Below are positions 46,085-63,691 of a stretch of 64,000 nucleotides of DNA, one piece after another (position 1 is the stretch's first letter; the number at the start of each line of letters is the position of its first letter). The notes beneath the pieces are model-generated. The model had not been told where the DNA came from, did not search any database, and worked only from the letters and a program-made list of their open reading frames with translations. Both the position numbers and the translations under genes were made by a program. Source of the DNA: Agrocybe praecox (Eukaryota > Basidiomycota > Agaricomycetes > Agaricales > Agrocybaceae); contig OZ024844.1 of NCBI GenBank assembly GCA_964017145.1, positions 1,488,001-1,552,000 on the forward strand, given 5' to 3'.

Positions 46085-47750
46085 GGATTGTGTGTACAGA
46101 GATTAAATAAAAAGAGGGCGAAAAATCATAATAGGTGGACAATGGAGAAAAGAGAGAGACTCATAAAAGATTTGAGCCCCCCCTCTTTGCTGACAAATCT
46201 AGCCGTTACGCGGCCCCACCTTTCCCGATATGGGTACTTCCGCTTCTGGACTACATGTCATGACTCGACAGTTCTAAAAATTATCAGTGTACCCGAGCAA
46301 CATGTCTGCCTTGCTCTATCCTCCTGCGCAACATGCACACCGCACGCGCACCGCACTCCTGTCATATCCCATCATACCTTTCATTATTCCTCGTCTAACC
46401 CGCCCTTGCGCCCGACATCCTGCATGCAGAATACCCACGGATGCCTCTCGCCGAAACACGATAATTGGCAGCCTCGTCACCTTATGTCGGCACCTGTGTC
46501 TCGTCTCGTCTTGGTCTTCCTGGATTCCTCGGAATCTGTACCTATTCTGCCGTAACCAACCCCGACCTTCATTAAGTCCCCAGCTTCGTAATTCTCTTCC
46601 GTATATTTACGACTCGTCCGTGCCTCGCCCGATGGCCTAAATGACCAGATGTGTCTATCAATTTATTTATTTTCCATCGTTCGACAAATCTTGCGAGTTT
46701 TTCCTTGCTCTGGAATCGTTTCGTTTGCGCTTGCTTCTGTCCCCCCCGTGGAAATCCACGGCCGTCGGTTTGGATACACGCGCGCCAGGCCAACACGCAC
46801 GCACGCACGCTTAAGCGGCACATACTAGGAACGGGAAATTATTATCCACCTGCTTACTTACATACGACTAAGCAATTATTATGGCAACGCGGCTGGGGCC
46901 GAATCTTCAAGGTTACATTATGCGTACATACATATGCTTTCTAATTTCTCGTGGACTGGTTTATCTGTCTTTTTTTCCCGACATGGAAGCGCCCGCCATT
47001 CCTTAATCATAATCACATGCGCAGTGCATTCGCGCCCTCATTTTAGACTTCATTATACTATTCTGTCATCCCCGTCTTAACATACTGGAATGTACTTGTG
47101 TAGCTCGGTACGTAGTACGTACCAACGCACCCTAAATTGTCAAGTATAATGCATAGTAACGAATTAAATTAGTAATTCGGATTCTGGAAAAAAGAAAAAG
47201 ATTCAAGTCACCAGCGACCCTGCCATCTTGCGTACATACGCGCCACCACTGTTAAAAGAAATAGAAATGTAATCTCCAAAGTGCTAGAAAAAATCCAACA
47301 GAACATCATCGCCATCACCTGATGCATGAATTATCCCTATTCCTACCCCTCCACTCACGTCCTATAATACCTCCATCAAAGAAATTCTTGCTCTTTCACC
47401 CGCCGAAAAATAATTATTCATCACGACTCAGAGGTTTACCCAGCTTTCACCCAACTACACTATATACACCACCGAATGGCACCCAAACCACCCTTCTCGC
47501 GCATTTTGGATTCAAAGCTGCATTCGCACAATGACAACTTGACCCAATGCCAACATCGACAACCGACATCGATATCGCCGAAGTCGAGCTGTCAACCGCA
47601 GCTTGCCATACTAGTCGCACTAAGTACAGTTGCTGTCGACTCTGTCGCCTTGCAACGACGGCCGGACGCGGGCTATGACGTGCGTGCGCATACTACGAGT
47701 GCTATGCATATGATTCTTACTACAACCACAACCACAACCACAACCACTAC
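46085..47750. other. Intergenic, no gene recognised
   Basis: Short frames only. There is a (CACG)n-like run at about 46793-46811. At 47721-47747 a CAACCA-type microsatellite abuts the left copy of the long direct repeat. Confidence 0.4.
47721..47747. repeat. CAACCA-type microsatellite at the repeat boundary
   Basis: About four tandem CAACCA-type units, ending three bases before the left long repeat begins. A simple repeat at this border may have aided the rearrangement; this is inference. Confidence 0.6.
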
Positions 47751-48938
47751 TACATACTATTTTCGGCTCCCCTGCCAATATTAGCGCCAAGCGTACTTCC
47801 TGTCTACTTGCCTACTATAGAAAGCAAAGGAAGACTTGTTTTTCGTTGACAACATACCTTTTTTGGGTTTCTGTGTTCGGACGGCCGCTTCTGAATCCTG
47901 GGTATAACAACAACATTTATCGCTGATGTGATGTTACTGGCATCACCCACACCACTATTTTCTCCAAGACTCCAAGACCTCAGAATAGAGTGTTTACCCT
48001 TTACCCATACCCTACTAAGCACCCCGCGAACGTGTCCCCCGGCCGGTTGCCAGCCCGAGGACTGTGTACCATACTTGGCCTGCCGGCCTTATAATAATGA
48101 CAATGATTAGTACTTATTCTCAAATCTTCGTGGAGCGATGAGTCATATTCCCACTAGTACCCACCTCCAATGATTCGGAAGGGGCTTCATAGTGTTGTCA
48201 TACTAGTATGTCGATGTTTTTAGTAACACATCCACTCACCAGACGAAACCTTAAAACGCGCGCAGTTCGCGTGTCGTCATCGATTTGACAGTACTCTATA
48301 TCGAATCCTCCACCCTCCTCTCTCCTCTGTCTCCAACGGAGCTCGATATTCTAAGAATACGAGAAAACACACAACACCTGACGCGTCATGTTCTCCGTGT
48401 CGGTATGTTTCAGTCGTATGATATGATAAGTAATATGGCAGGATGTTGACTCACCCGCCGACAAGATCGCGTTCACGACTCCGTTTATTTATAGCTCACT
48501 GTACTCGTATGTCCATACGCCACTGCCGAAAATAGACACATTCGTATTGGTACATGGTCCTCTGGCGCTAATTTTTCAGCGACCAACTTGATGAACGAGT
48601 AAGTATAGCGCTCTCCTGTTATTTATAATTATAAGTGAGCAGTGCCTACTTCCTGTGAGTGCGGAGGTACTGCCACTGGTAGCAAGTAACATGGACAGTG
48701 TACTTCTGTGATTATAAGTTTTGGCATTTCGATGGGTGATCACTGATCAAGCTTCAAGATCCTGAGTCACTGGGCGTGTCGCGTTTCTTGTTTTCCGAGA
48801 GCTGTTTTCGCGTTTGCTAATTGTCTGGTCATTTTGCTTTCATGAAGAAAATTACAACTTCGCTGCTTAAGAAGCAAAGAAAGAACATCCACATTTCTTT
48901 CCCGACACCCACACAAATAAAAATCAATGTTATTTTCA
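47751..48938. repeat. Long imperfect direct repeat, left copy
   Basis: It matches 50961-52318 in the same orientation, by eye at roughly 85-90% in aligned parts. It begins TACATACTATTT(T/C)CGGCT(C/A)CCCTGCCAATATTAGCG in both copies; both share a block around GTCCCCCGGCCGGTTGCCAG, and they end with ...GTTATTTTCA. This copy lacks two segments found in the right copy (about 51035-51080 and 51163-51298). It carries no long open frame and no transposase, gag or pol. It lacks TG...CA ends and nearby primer sites, so LTR status is unsupported. Confidence 0.85.
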
Positions 48939-49581
48939 ACAGGGATTCGGCTTCAGATTTGTCGCTATATATAAAAATCAGATGCCCGTCCATTCTGTTG
49001 ACATATATCTGGTATCCAACATCAAACCTATGTACAATACTGGGTGCAGATCAAATACGGCTATTTCGAAAGTGATTCGACTATTTATATTGGCCGCTGT
49101 GTGTTGACATGACAGAGATTGAGACTTGCTACATGGATAAAACTCCTCATCAATATGACGGGCCTGTATAATCACCACTGCGCTCGAAGTCAAATGGCAA
49201 TGATCTATTTCGTCGGCGTAACCTTCATTGGAGGGATGTAAAGGATCTCAAGCGCCACTCTGCTGTCTTCTGCTCTCGAACTGACGATTCCTTTCTATCG
49301 CTGAACAACATATTCTCTAATTACTTTCACACGGCACAAACAAGGGGTTATCGCAAGGTTATCGCAAATCAATCCTCCGGCCCGGTGGATGAATTCTATA
49401 TATACCATGGTGATTCACTCGAGTACAACGCCCTTGGTCTTTTGTGACAGTTCTTTTCTTGACCACTCCTTAGGCCTTAGCCATAATGCCGATGTCATGA
49501 ATAGTCACCAAGCCATTTGTAGGAGAGATATAAAACCCGTCGAGGTCTTTTTCTTTTTCCATTATCCCAGCCGCGTTCTCC
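48939..49581. other. Unique spacer inside the repeat-bounded block
   Basis: Sequence between the left long repeat and the hairpin. It has a TATATATA stretch at about 49398 but no gene. Confidence 0.35.
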
Positions 49582-50653
<1,072 letters not shown>

Positions 50654-50960
50654 AATCAATCGACATTACTTTTGATACAGCTGCTTGACCCTCTGAGGCT
50701 GTCATTTTCTTTCTTTTCCTCTTCCTTCTTTTCGCAGCAGGTGCAAGAGTGTTCGATTGTGAATCCTGTGCCTTCGAGTCTTCTACGATTTCGTCGTCTT
50801 CAGAATCATCGGCCTTCCTCTTGGATCCCGCTGTCACCCTTTCTGACACTTCTTTTGAAAGTGATTGCTTAGGTTTGACTATCTGAGGTTTTGCGGGTTC
50901 GACTTTTTTCTTCTTAACGCTGAGAGGGTTCGGTCCCTTTGGTCCCTTCCTTTTCCTACT
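50654..50960 (-). pseudogene. UTP23 C-terminal fragment
   Basis: An open minus-strand frame reads RKRKGPKGPNPLSVKKKKVE, PAKPQIVKPKQSLSKEVSER, then KRKADDSEDDEIVEDSK and KRRKRKRKK. The KGPNPLSVKKKK motif followed by basic tracts is the C-terminus of UTP23, a PIN-fold SSU-processome protein. The N-terminal PIN domain and zinc-binding part are missing. The fragment is cut exactly where the right long repeat starts (50961). It lies tail to tail with the ubiquitin pseudogene. The stop position is unclear, since the frame runs into the ubiquitin antisense. Confidence 0.65.
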
Positions 50961-52318
50961 TACATACTATTTCCGGCTACCCTGCCAATATTAGCGCGAA
51001 GCGTACTTCCTGTCTACTTGCCTACTATAGAAAGCAAAGAAAAAAAGCTTGGCGTGTCTTCGAGACGCACCATAATTCCTAGACTTGTTTTTCGTTGACA
51101 ACATGCCTTTTTTTTTCAAGTTGGGTCTCTGTGGTCGGACGGCCGCTTCTAAATCCCGAGTACGATCGAGAGTGCCCTCGGGGAGCGCATCAACATAGCA
51201 TCTCACGCGCAAGAGTGAATGATAATAAAGTCAATAATGGCAATGAATGAATAAAAATCGGGTCTATTGGCGTGTACTAGAAAGCCCAGAACTAATCGAT
51301 AACAACAACATTTATGGCTGATGCTGGTGCTACTAGTACCACCCACACCATTATTTTCTCCAAGACTCCAATACTTCATAATAAAGTGTTTACCCATGCC
51401 CTACTAAGCACCGCACGGCTCAAACGTGTCCCCCGGCCGGTTGCCAGTCCAAGTACCATGTACCATACTTGGTCCGCCGGCCTTAGAATAATGATAATGA
51501 TTATAGTACTCTCAAATCTTCGTGGAGCGATGAGTCATATTCCCACCTATTACCCACCTCCAATGATTCGGAAGAGTGTTGTCATACTAATAGCATGTCG
51601 ATGTTATAGTAACACATGTACTCACATACGAAACCTTAAAACGCGCGTCATCGATTTGACAGTACTCTATATCGAATCCTCCACCCCGTCTCCTCTAACG
51701 GAGCTCGATATTCTAAGAATACGAAAGAAAAAAAAACCATAACATCTGGCGCGTCTGTTTTCCGTGTCGGTATATATGTTTCAGCAGTATGATATGATAT
51801 GATAATGTGGCAGGATGTTGACTCACACGCCGACAAGATCGCGTTCGACTTCACGACTCCGTTTATTTATAGCTCACTGTACTCGTATGTCCATACGTCA
51901 CCACCGAAAATAGACACATTCGTATTGGTACATGGACCTCTGGCGCTAATTTTCAGAACGACGAACATGATGAACACGTAAGTATAACGCTCTCCTGTTA
52001 TTTATTTATAAGTGAGCAGTGTTTACTTCCTGTGAGTGCGGAGGTACTGCCACTGGTACCAAGTAGCATGGACAGTGTACTTGCGTGATTATAAGTTTTC
52101 TACATTTCGATGGGTGATCACTGATCAAGCTTCAAGATCCTGGATCACTGGGTGTGTCGTGTTTCTTGTTTTCCGAGCGCAGTTATCGCGTTTGTTAATT
52201 GTCTGGTCATCTCGCTTTTGTGAAGGGGATTACAACTTCGCTGCTTAGGAAGCAAAGAAAGAAAACCCACATTTCTTCTCCGACACCCACACAGATAAAA
52301 ATCAACGTTATTTTCATT
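50961..52318. repeat. Long imperfect direct repeat, right copy
   Basis: The same element as 47751-48938, longer by two extra segments (about 51035-51080, which contains an A-run and AAGCTTGG, and about 51163-51298). The left edge truncates the UTP23 fragment. A 142-residue frame at 51314-51742 is not conserved in the left copy and is not believed. Confidence 0.85.
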
Positions 52319-53929
52319 TCATTTACGCGCAAAAAATAAAGTAAGTGTGTACTCCGTACTTCCTACTATCGAACGTCATGGCGAGATACCCGAGCGAGTG
52401 CGTATAGCGCCTAAAGGCATAAAACCGCAGTTTTCCCTCCCTTCTCCTTCCAATCCCCGAGGAGGGGGGCGCTGTTCCACATATATAAGGAAATATGTAC
52501 CCCAGGCACATGTACACGTTTTGTAGCGAGCGCGAGTCAGGTTGACCTGGTTTCTCGCGCCCGTCAATGTGATGCATGATGATGATTCATGACACCCCCG
52601 TCTGTGAGAATTTTTGTTAACGGTTTGAACAGAGCGCGGCGGTGAGCGGTGGTGGTCGTGGTTTGTACATCCGCATGCGGGTAGGAGTTACCTCTCCCCC
52701 GGATCAATGATGGTCGTCGTGTTGTTATATTTCCGCTGAGTGACTAACAATGAGTGTGTATGTACTGGAGATGTCATCATTCTTATCATCTCGTCAGCAC
52801 GGTGTGTGGGTGGATAGATAGAAAGGTTGACAAGTCCTGTCAGGAAGCACAGCACCGACAGGAGCTCGAGTTTTGCTCTCACGAACATGAGAAGGCGGAT
52901 TCGAGGTAGAGACTGACACAGGCGGAAGTTTCTATAGCTATAGAAAGAATGACGAATACTGTCGTATATAAAAATATTCGCGTATGACTTGTGGGCGATA
53001 CTGAGAGCGCTTGATAGTTGTACTTCCCGGTTGGTGTCAATGCAAAGTTGACTCAGACTTGCATACATATACGTCCCGCGCACTGGTACTATAATAAAAT
53101 CTTGTACTTGAAGTCATTCCTGCTCACCCCATCACAGGACACAGGTAGAGCAGGCCTCTGACATTCACGAGTACAACTCAGAAAAATAAGAATACATATC
53201 ACCCTCGGTAAGACTACTGATTAATGATTCCCGATCGCTTAACCCAAATTTGAAATCACGCTTTCGGTAGGTCAATTACCAAACAGAGGAATATGGGGCC
53301 CGCCTCGTGCATTTGCATTTGAAACCGCTCCCCGCACCCCCCTACCCGACATGCACCGCGTGCGGGGCACCGACGATAAAAAAACGCGTACATACGCGTA
53401 ACTGCTAACATTAGAATCAGTTACACCAGGTACACACGGCGGCAGCCAGCACCTACATTTACATTTACACAAAAGCTTTAAAAAGCTAAGTAACACACGA
53501 ACACAGGATATATATTTTGAAGTTATATATGTAGAATATACAGGTAGGATCGAAGGTCTACAGAGAAAGCTCGCATTGTTGAAAATGCCCAAAGAGAGAG
53601 AAAAAATTAAAGACAGGGAGCGTTACTACAAACGGACAAAGAACAAAGAGCAAAAGCAAAAAGAAGGATAGGTGTTGGAAGGATGCCACAAATGACCTCT
53701 GTAAAGTAAGGAGGGAGAACAACAAGGCGTATATATACATGCGGCGCGATCACTTATAATAAAACACAGAGAGTATACACACAGCGATATCGCAATATTT
53801 ATGTATCACATCTATCGTGTCCCATTCGAGTCTACGAAGATTTTAGTGCCCGCGTGCGGCGAGGCGCCCACCTTGCAGCTTGTCATCGCTGGGAGAAGAA
53901 GATGCATTTTAACGACACGAGAAGATGCA
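52319..53929. other. Intergenic, no gene recognised
   Basis: 1.6 kb between the right repeat and PDX1. Short frames only. It includes AT-rich segments and ATATAT runs near 53510-53530. Confidence 0.4.
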
Positions 53930-55443
53930 TTATTTGGATCGAGCAACGTACATAGACAAGCCAACCATGGCAGGACCAAGACTTTCCGACACTTCTGCCA
54001 GAAGCTTGGGGTTGTTATAGTGCGTTACAGCCTGTACGATGGCGCGAGCGCGTTTGGCGGGATCACCAGACTGAGGGGGAAAAAACGCGGATATCAGTCG
54101 CGATAGTTCAAGCAGGTTTCAAAAGTCTTGATGGGGAGCGTACATGGAAGATACCGGATCCGACAAAGACTGGTCAAACAAGATGATTCAATTGAATTCA
54201 ACACAGAGAGGAAAACAGCATATCTACATACCTCCGTCACATCCGAGTTGCATCATTAAAGCAGCATCGGCTAGATAACAAAAGAAAATGATGTCAAATT
54301 CATCCGCTACGTTGTCGGAAATGAAAACTCATACCTGGAGTAGCGATACCTCCAGCAGCAAAGTTGACCACAGGTAGACGCTTTAGCCTTGCTGTTTCCT
54401 TTAGCAAATGGAATGGCGCTTGAATATCCTTGGCAAAGACATATAGCTCCTCTTCAGTCATAACGCTTGCTTGCCTGATCTGGGACATGACAGCGCGCTG
54501 GTGACGAACGGCCTCCACCACATTTCCGGTGCCAGCTTCACCTTTTGTACGGATCATGGCAGCACCCTCCGAGATACGTCGGAGGGCTTCACCGAGGTCG
54601 CGTGCACCACATACGAAGGGGATTTTGAAGCCATGCTTGTTGATGTGGAAATCATCGTCTGCTGGTGTGAGGACTTCTGATTCGTCAATGTAGTCAATGC
54701 CAATAGCTTGTAAAATCTGAACGAAAACATTAGTTTTTTGATTTTTTTTCCTGACTTCGACGATGACTTACCTGGGCTTCGACAAAATGACCGATTCGGA
54801 CTTTGGCCATCACGGGGATAGTTACCGCATCCACGATTTGTTTGATCATCTCGGGATCACTCTTAAGATTTTATAGATTAGATTACTCTTGGTGTCGGAA
54901 ATCGGATCGACACAAACCATTCGAGCGACGCCACCTTGAAAGGGATGACTCGATTATGAATATCAGGAGATGGAAGAAAGAAACACGAGGGTAGTCACCT
55001 TCTCTCCTAATATCAGCTGGGACTCGTTCAAGAGCCATGACAGCGCAAGCTCCCGCTTCCTCAGCGATACGTGCCTCAAGGAGAGAGTTTAGAAGATTGC
55101 ATCGGAAGAAAAGAGAGAAAGAAAATACCTGCTCTGCATTAACGACATCCATAATGACGCCCCCCTGAGAGGTCTGAATTAGAAAAGTGGCAGATCTGAT
55201 GGCCATTGTCAACGCACTTTCAACATCTGTGCTAAACCAGACTTGACCTGTGAAAGAGATGAATATAATAAAAATCAAGAACTAGAAAGAACGAACATTG
55301 AATGTTCCGAGATTGTTTCCTCCATCTCTGTTGGAGGCGCTCATACGGGCAGGAGCGGCGCTTGGGACTGCTGCACTTCCTACACCCTGTGGGATGGGAG
55401 GAGTCTGGAGAGAGGGGGTCGTTGGGTTGAGAAGAGTTGACAT
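53930..55443 (-). CDS. PDX1: Pyridoxal 5'-phosphate synthase subunit PDX1/SNZ
   Basis: Synthase subunit of the glutamine-dependent PLP pathway; it makes PLP from ribose 5-phosphate, glyceraldehyde 3-phosphate and ammonia from PDX2/SNO. Exons give [16 protein letters not shown] (divergent N-terminus), [60 protein letters not shown] (active-site Lys), [34 protein letters not shown] (second Lys) and [20 protein letters not shown]. The end is [15 protein letters not shown], stop TAA at 53930-53932. Short introns with good borders. Start ATG at 55443; no PDX2 is in the window. Confidence 0.95.
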
Positions 55444-55658
55444 AGTTTAAAGACAAGAGTGAAAAAAAAGAGATTTAAATAGTGATCCCGCTACGGATGA
55501 CCGACTAACCTTGGAATAGCAGCGCTTACTAATAATCTCCTCATCTTCCTTTCAACTCCCATGCTATTCACTTTTTTTCTTCTTCTTCGGTAGAGCCTCA
55601 TCCGTCTCCGGAAGCGCCGAGTGTTTACACGCTCTTTTCGCTAAAACATGACCCACAC

Positions 55659-57033
55659 TTGGTCTCTCCTACGATGGTCCCTAATGACATCCCTGCAGAA
55701 ATTCACGATATCATCGTCGGCCTTCTAGACACCGCATCCATTAAAGCCCTCGCACTCTCCTGCAGGGGCTCTCTTCCTGCTTGTCGAGCTCATTTGTTCT
55801 TCACACTCGAACTCACCCCGCAGTACATCCGTGGCCAGGACTGTAAAGTTGAACTCGAGAACTTCCATCGCAAGGCAGAAAACCTTAAACGCGTCTTTGA
55901 TGCCAACCCCAGCCTTGCTCATCTCGTTCGACACCTCACCTGCATGTTCCTTCGCTGCGACACAGATGCTCGCGAGATTCGCTCTATCCTGGGAACCATG
56001 ACGCGCGTCAGGTCACTTACAGTTAGAGGTGCACACCGCGATTCCACCGTCTATCGCACCTCTATCGACTGGTCATCATTGTCTCCTGGTCTTCACCAAG
56101 CCCTTGCCCGCATCGTGCAACTACCCTCGCTCACCCAGCTCTGTCTCGACCAGGTCACAAACTTCCCACTTACAATTCTCGTATCCAGCCCTAACCTTTC
56201 TCATCTAACTATTGAGTCGGCGGATTTTGAGGAAGGCTCCGTCTCCGGCAGCAACGCAGCACTCATCAAATCCACTCAGTCCCCGACAGGCGGCCAAGAG
56301 GAGCTTCCTACACTACGCCTCGAATCCCTAACCTTCACAGACTACTCCTCCCGAGCCATAATGTCGCTCATGAAAGCAGAGGACAAAAGCGGCAGACCCA
56401 CAGTCGACCTATCGCACCTCGTCACCTTGGAATCGCTCGACAAAACAGGCGAAATGGTCGTACCAACCCTCTTACAAACATCGCATCATCTAGAATCGTT
56501 AAGCTGCACCGGTTAGTCCGATTCCACCCCTTTGCTAGTGTCATAATTCGAAAGTAATCACCTTTTATTTATTATCTAATCTCGTACAATGTAACCCAGT
56601 ATGGGACACCTTCAACAACCCTTTCCGCGACCTGCTCAAACCACACACATTAAAAACCCTGAAAGTCTTCAGACCAATCATCGTGATCCCGCCCTGGCTA
56701 GGCGACCTTCCTATAGACCCATACTACTCCCTGCCAAGCGAGTTTGAGAAATGGGCCGAGCACAACATACTCGAGCGGGTTGAAATTACCATCAACGTGG
56801 AACAGAACGCCAAGATCCCAATGACACCTGACTCGTGGTGTGCCCTCAACAGCCTCGCGGTCCAGAATCACTTTCCTGGATTGCACACGGTCGTGCTTAG
56901 GGTTAACCTCCAGGAAGAGACGGCTTGGGCTAAGCAAGTCAAAAATACGCTCGAATCACAACAGAGGGAAATATTTAGAGACTTGTATCAAAAGGATAAA
57001 CTGGACTTCCAGTTCATAATCGGACTGCCTTGA
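55659..57033 (+). CDS. F-box-like protein, Agaricomycete type
   Basis: Two exons (55659-56511, 56600-57033) with a clean GT/AG intron. The N-terminus (MVPNDIPAEIHDIIVGLLDT, then SIKALALSCR) matches the F-box-like pattern common in large Agaricomycete families. It is followed by leucine-rich irregular repeats: LRSILGTMTRVRSLTV-like segments, LPSLTQLCLDQVTNFPL, SPNLSHLTIESADF. Such proteins may act as SCF ubiquitin-ligase receptors; the target is unknown. Start may be 55659 (MVSPT) or 55674 (MVPND). It is in a 215-bp head-to-head pair with PDX1. Confidence 0.75.
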
Positions 57034-57255
57034 ATTAAAATATTTATTATATATATGTGCACCACGACGACTCCTGCTCGATTTATTGTTATAGAGTTCA
57101 CGCAGATATGTTTTTATACCAATCTAGATGTAAACGGTGTTCATGGGATATCCAGTGAAGCTTGGTATTTTTATATAATCTTCCTTTCCGAAAGATACAT
57201 TATGTGTCTAGAACATACATATTTATAATGGATATATACCAATCTCGCTCCACTT

Positions 57256-60831
<3,576 letters not shown>

Positions 60832-61544
60832 TCAGGTATGTCCAGGTTGAGGAGAAAGAGATGAACGAAAGGTGATTTAAAGGTGAAGGGAAGAAACGAA
60901 AGAGAGGTGAGTGCTGAACGAGGAGGACATAACTTTGGACTTTAGCCGTAAAAATATTGTGCACACGTGCGAAAGATGACGTGGCGCAACACTTTACATT
61001 TTGATTCCGTTCCCCGGGTTTCTCTCCTCAATCCCACAGAATTGCAGAGCTGAGAGAGAATCTGAGAAAATAGAGGACTCGAGGAGTATATCAGGCTCGG
61101 AAAACAAGCTATTATGCGTGAACCGACTACTACAATCACGCTATCTGGACCCACGACCCCCTTCCATAAATGGCAGCCTCATTAGATAAAGTCTCATGCC
61201 ATTCGACAGCTCTCAATGTTTTGATAGGGGCCTTGAATGATCTCCTTCTGTACCAAAGACCATGAGATTTGAGAAACGGTTAGAACGTGCCCCGGTCAAT
61301 CATAATTTGTCGCAGTGAACTGGCAGTTTATGTCGAATAAATTCATTTTCTGCATATAACTTTCAAAGTGACGATGAAGAGGAAAGGACCATACGCCACA
61401 AGGTAAACAGGTAGCAACAAAGATTATGCGGCATCCTGGCACCGGGCGACTGACTCGGACTCTATCACAAAGACGCCCTCCTTTCTACCTTTTCCTTTAT
61501 TAAATATTGTCCAATTAAGCGCGGCGTACGACTAGACCGCCTAC
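60832..61544. promoter_or_regulatory. Divergent upstream region of the Ca2+-ATPase and SIP5-like genes
   Basis: 713 bp between two outward start codons. CACGTG lies at 60964-60969. A CT-rich tract and TTAAATATTG lie at about 61500, just before the SIP5-like start. No other element recognised. Confidence 0.35.
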
Positions 61545-63691
61545 ATGGGCAACTCTTCCTCGTCAGGTCGGGGTCACCACGATGAATCAGTCGACTACGG
61601 TTCTCTAATTCCACAGGGTGTTTACACCGGTCCAAGAGACTGGAATCAGGCTGTCGTTTCTCAGCTCATTGTTGCCCGTAGACTGGCTCCTTTCTATCGT
61701 CCATTAGAGGACTATGAGGAGTCTTGGGATGATGACCAGATCTTGGCTGCAAGGAAGGAACTCCCTGATCCAGAAGCTGGCGGCGATGTCGTCACACGAA
61801 TAGAGGCCGCCGCGACTGCCAATTCAAAGTCGAAACGTCCAAGTTCTCTAAAAGAACCTAGCAAACCAGAGGCTCAGGTCTACAGAGGTGCTGTCGAATG
61901 TCCCATATGCTTTCTAGTCAGCAAGCTTTCTTCCTTTCTCCGAGTTGCTTGCACTGATCCTGTATCCAATTTCCTAAGTATTACCCTCCAAATATCAATC
62001 ATTCGAGATGCTGTGATCAGGCCATTTGTACAGAGTGTTTCGTGCAAATCAAACGTGCAGAGCCGACAACTACGCATCTATCATCAGAACCTGCAGCTTG
62101 CCCTTATTGCGTTCAAGATAATTTCGGAGTTGTATACAATCCTCCTCCCTGGCGAGCTGGGCTTGGCAGCGAAGGTTCTGTGAGTGTTACTGTCCGCCAA
62201 TGTGCGCGTCATTTTTGATATTAATCATGTCACAGAATGGGCTTTGGTCAGATTCACCCAGATCTTCAGAACCAACAGCATTACCTACGCACAAACGACG
62301 TCAGAAGAGTTTTGGAGCTGATAGCCCGGAGGTTGTGACGACAGGTAGTTTTGAGTTATTTTTGGTGAAATGGATACCGGACTCAAATATCAAAAAGATA
62401 AAATACGGCCTGACTGGGAATCAAAGCTGGAAGCTGTACGTGCAGCTGTTGCGAGACGAGCTAACAGGAGGATTATCATGAGACAAGTCGGCGACCGCCT
62501 GATTCCAGTGGGAGTTACGAGCGGTCGAGTTCATGCTTTATCTCCCGAGGAAGCTGCCGCCGCTGGTGCCACTGAAGGGGGTAGTAGAAGGTCTCGTAGA
62601 CGACAAGGTCCTCAGAACGGTGCGTTTGAGCAATTTATGGGTATGGGAGGCCAAGATTTGGAGGAGGTAAGGGATATGCACGTAATATTTGCGTTCCTGT
62701 TGATTTTGATCCATCTGGCTTCTAGTTGATGCTCATGGAAGCCATGAGATTGTCTCTACTGGATCACGAAGAACATCAACGAAAGGAGGCGGAGGAAAAG
62801 AAGAAGCAAGAAGCAGCTGCAGCTGCAGCCGCGGGTGCTAGTTCGCCAAGTGAGGATACTTCAGACTTGCATGCACCTGGTCCAGGGTCATCTACACCGG
62901 AACCTCGAGCATCTTTGCAGGCCTCAAATGATCAGTCATCATCCACGTCCCCCGTACAACGTTCGCCTAGTTCTTCTCCTTCAAACAATAGTAATGTCAA
63001 TTCGCAGGGGTCCCTGGGTACAGGACGCAGGTCTTGGTCGATTTCCCGAAGTCGAACGCCACCTCCACCGAACCCCGTTTCGAATATACCGCAAAGTGAG
63101 GAAAACCAAGCTGCCTGGCGTAACAGGACAACCGGTCCGCCTCCATTCAGTACTCTCAGTGCTGCACTGACTTCGACCTCGACAGCTACCGCATTTTTAG
63201 GCGCTTCCAAGTCTGCCACATCAGAACCCACTCCTAACCAGGGATCTTTAGCTTCCTCATCTGCATCTGCTACCTCCCCAGATTCTGTACATCCAATACC
63301 ATCTATTACGGTGCAGGACAATAATGATACCCGCTCCGGAAGAGTAACCCCAGTTGCTGGTGTATCACAAGTTTCTGCTGAAGATGCTGCCCTCTCCTCT
63401 GTTCCCGAAGTGGCCTCAACTTCTAGTCAATCTGCTGGGGCATCAGGCTCTACTGCTCTTGATGTCACTCGCTCTACCTCTCCTCGATCATCAATAACCT
63501 CTCTGGAAAGCGACTCGGAGTCGGGTGCGGGTATCAACCTAAATGCATACGGGCATCTGGCCTCGTCGCCTGAATCGACTCTCTCACATGAACCTTTACT
63601 GTACTCATCAGATTCGGTGACGAACATAGACGACTCCCCAACGAAGGATAGAGCTGCTACGGCTACTAATTTGGAGGAAGTTTCGAGGTGA
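61545..63691 (+). CDS. SIP5-like RING-type zinc-finger protein
   Basis: The start [19 protein letters not shown] has an N-myristoylation motif (MGxxxS). Then [20 protein letters not shown] and [13 protein letters not shown], blocks typical of fungal SIP5. The zinc finger is split by an intron after about 61917: CPICFL joins to [20 protein letters not shown], then FVQIKRAEP and CPYC, giving a full set of Cys pairs. Downstream: [39 protein letters not shown], and [20 protein letters not shown] (helical). The last third is Ser/Thr/Pro-rich and disordered. In yeast Sip5 links Snf1 kinase to Reg1/Glc7; a role here is inference. Stop at 63689. Confidence 0.8.

Noticed and set aside
46753..46770. 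ATCCACGGCCGTCGG resembles the start of 5S rRNA
   Set aside because: Only the first dozen bases agree; the rest does not follow 5S sequence or length.
47476..47784. 102-residue frame with poly-Thr
   Set aside because: The Thr run is a translated CAACCA-type microsatellite, and the frame crosses the repeat border.
51314..51742. 142-residue frame in the right repeat
   Set aside because: The matching stretch in the left copy does not keep the frame, so it is not under coding constraint.
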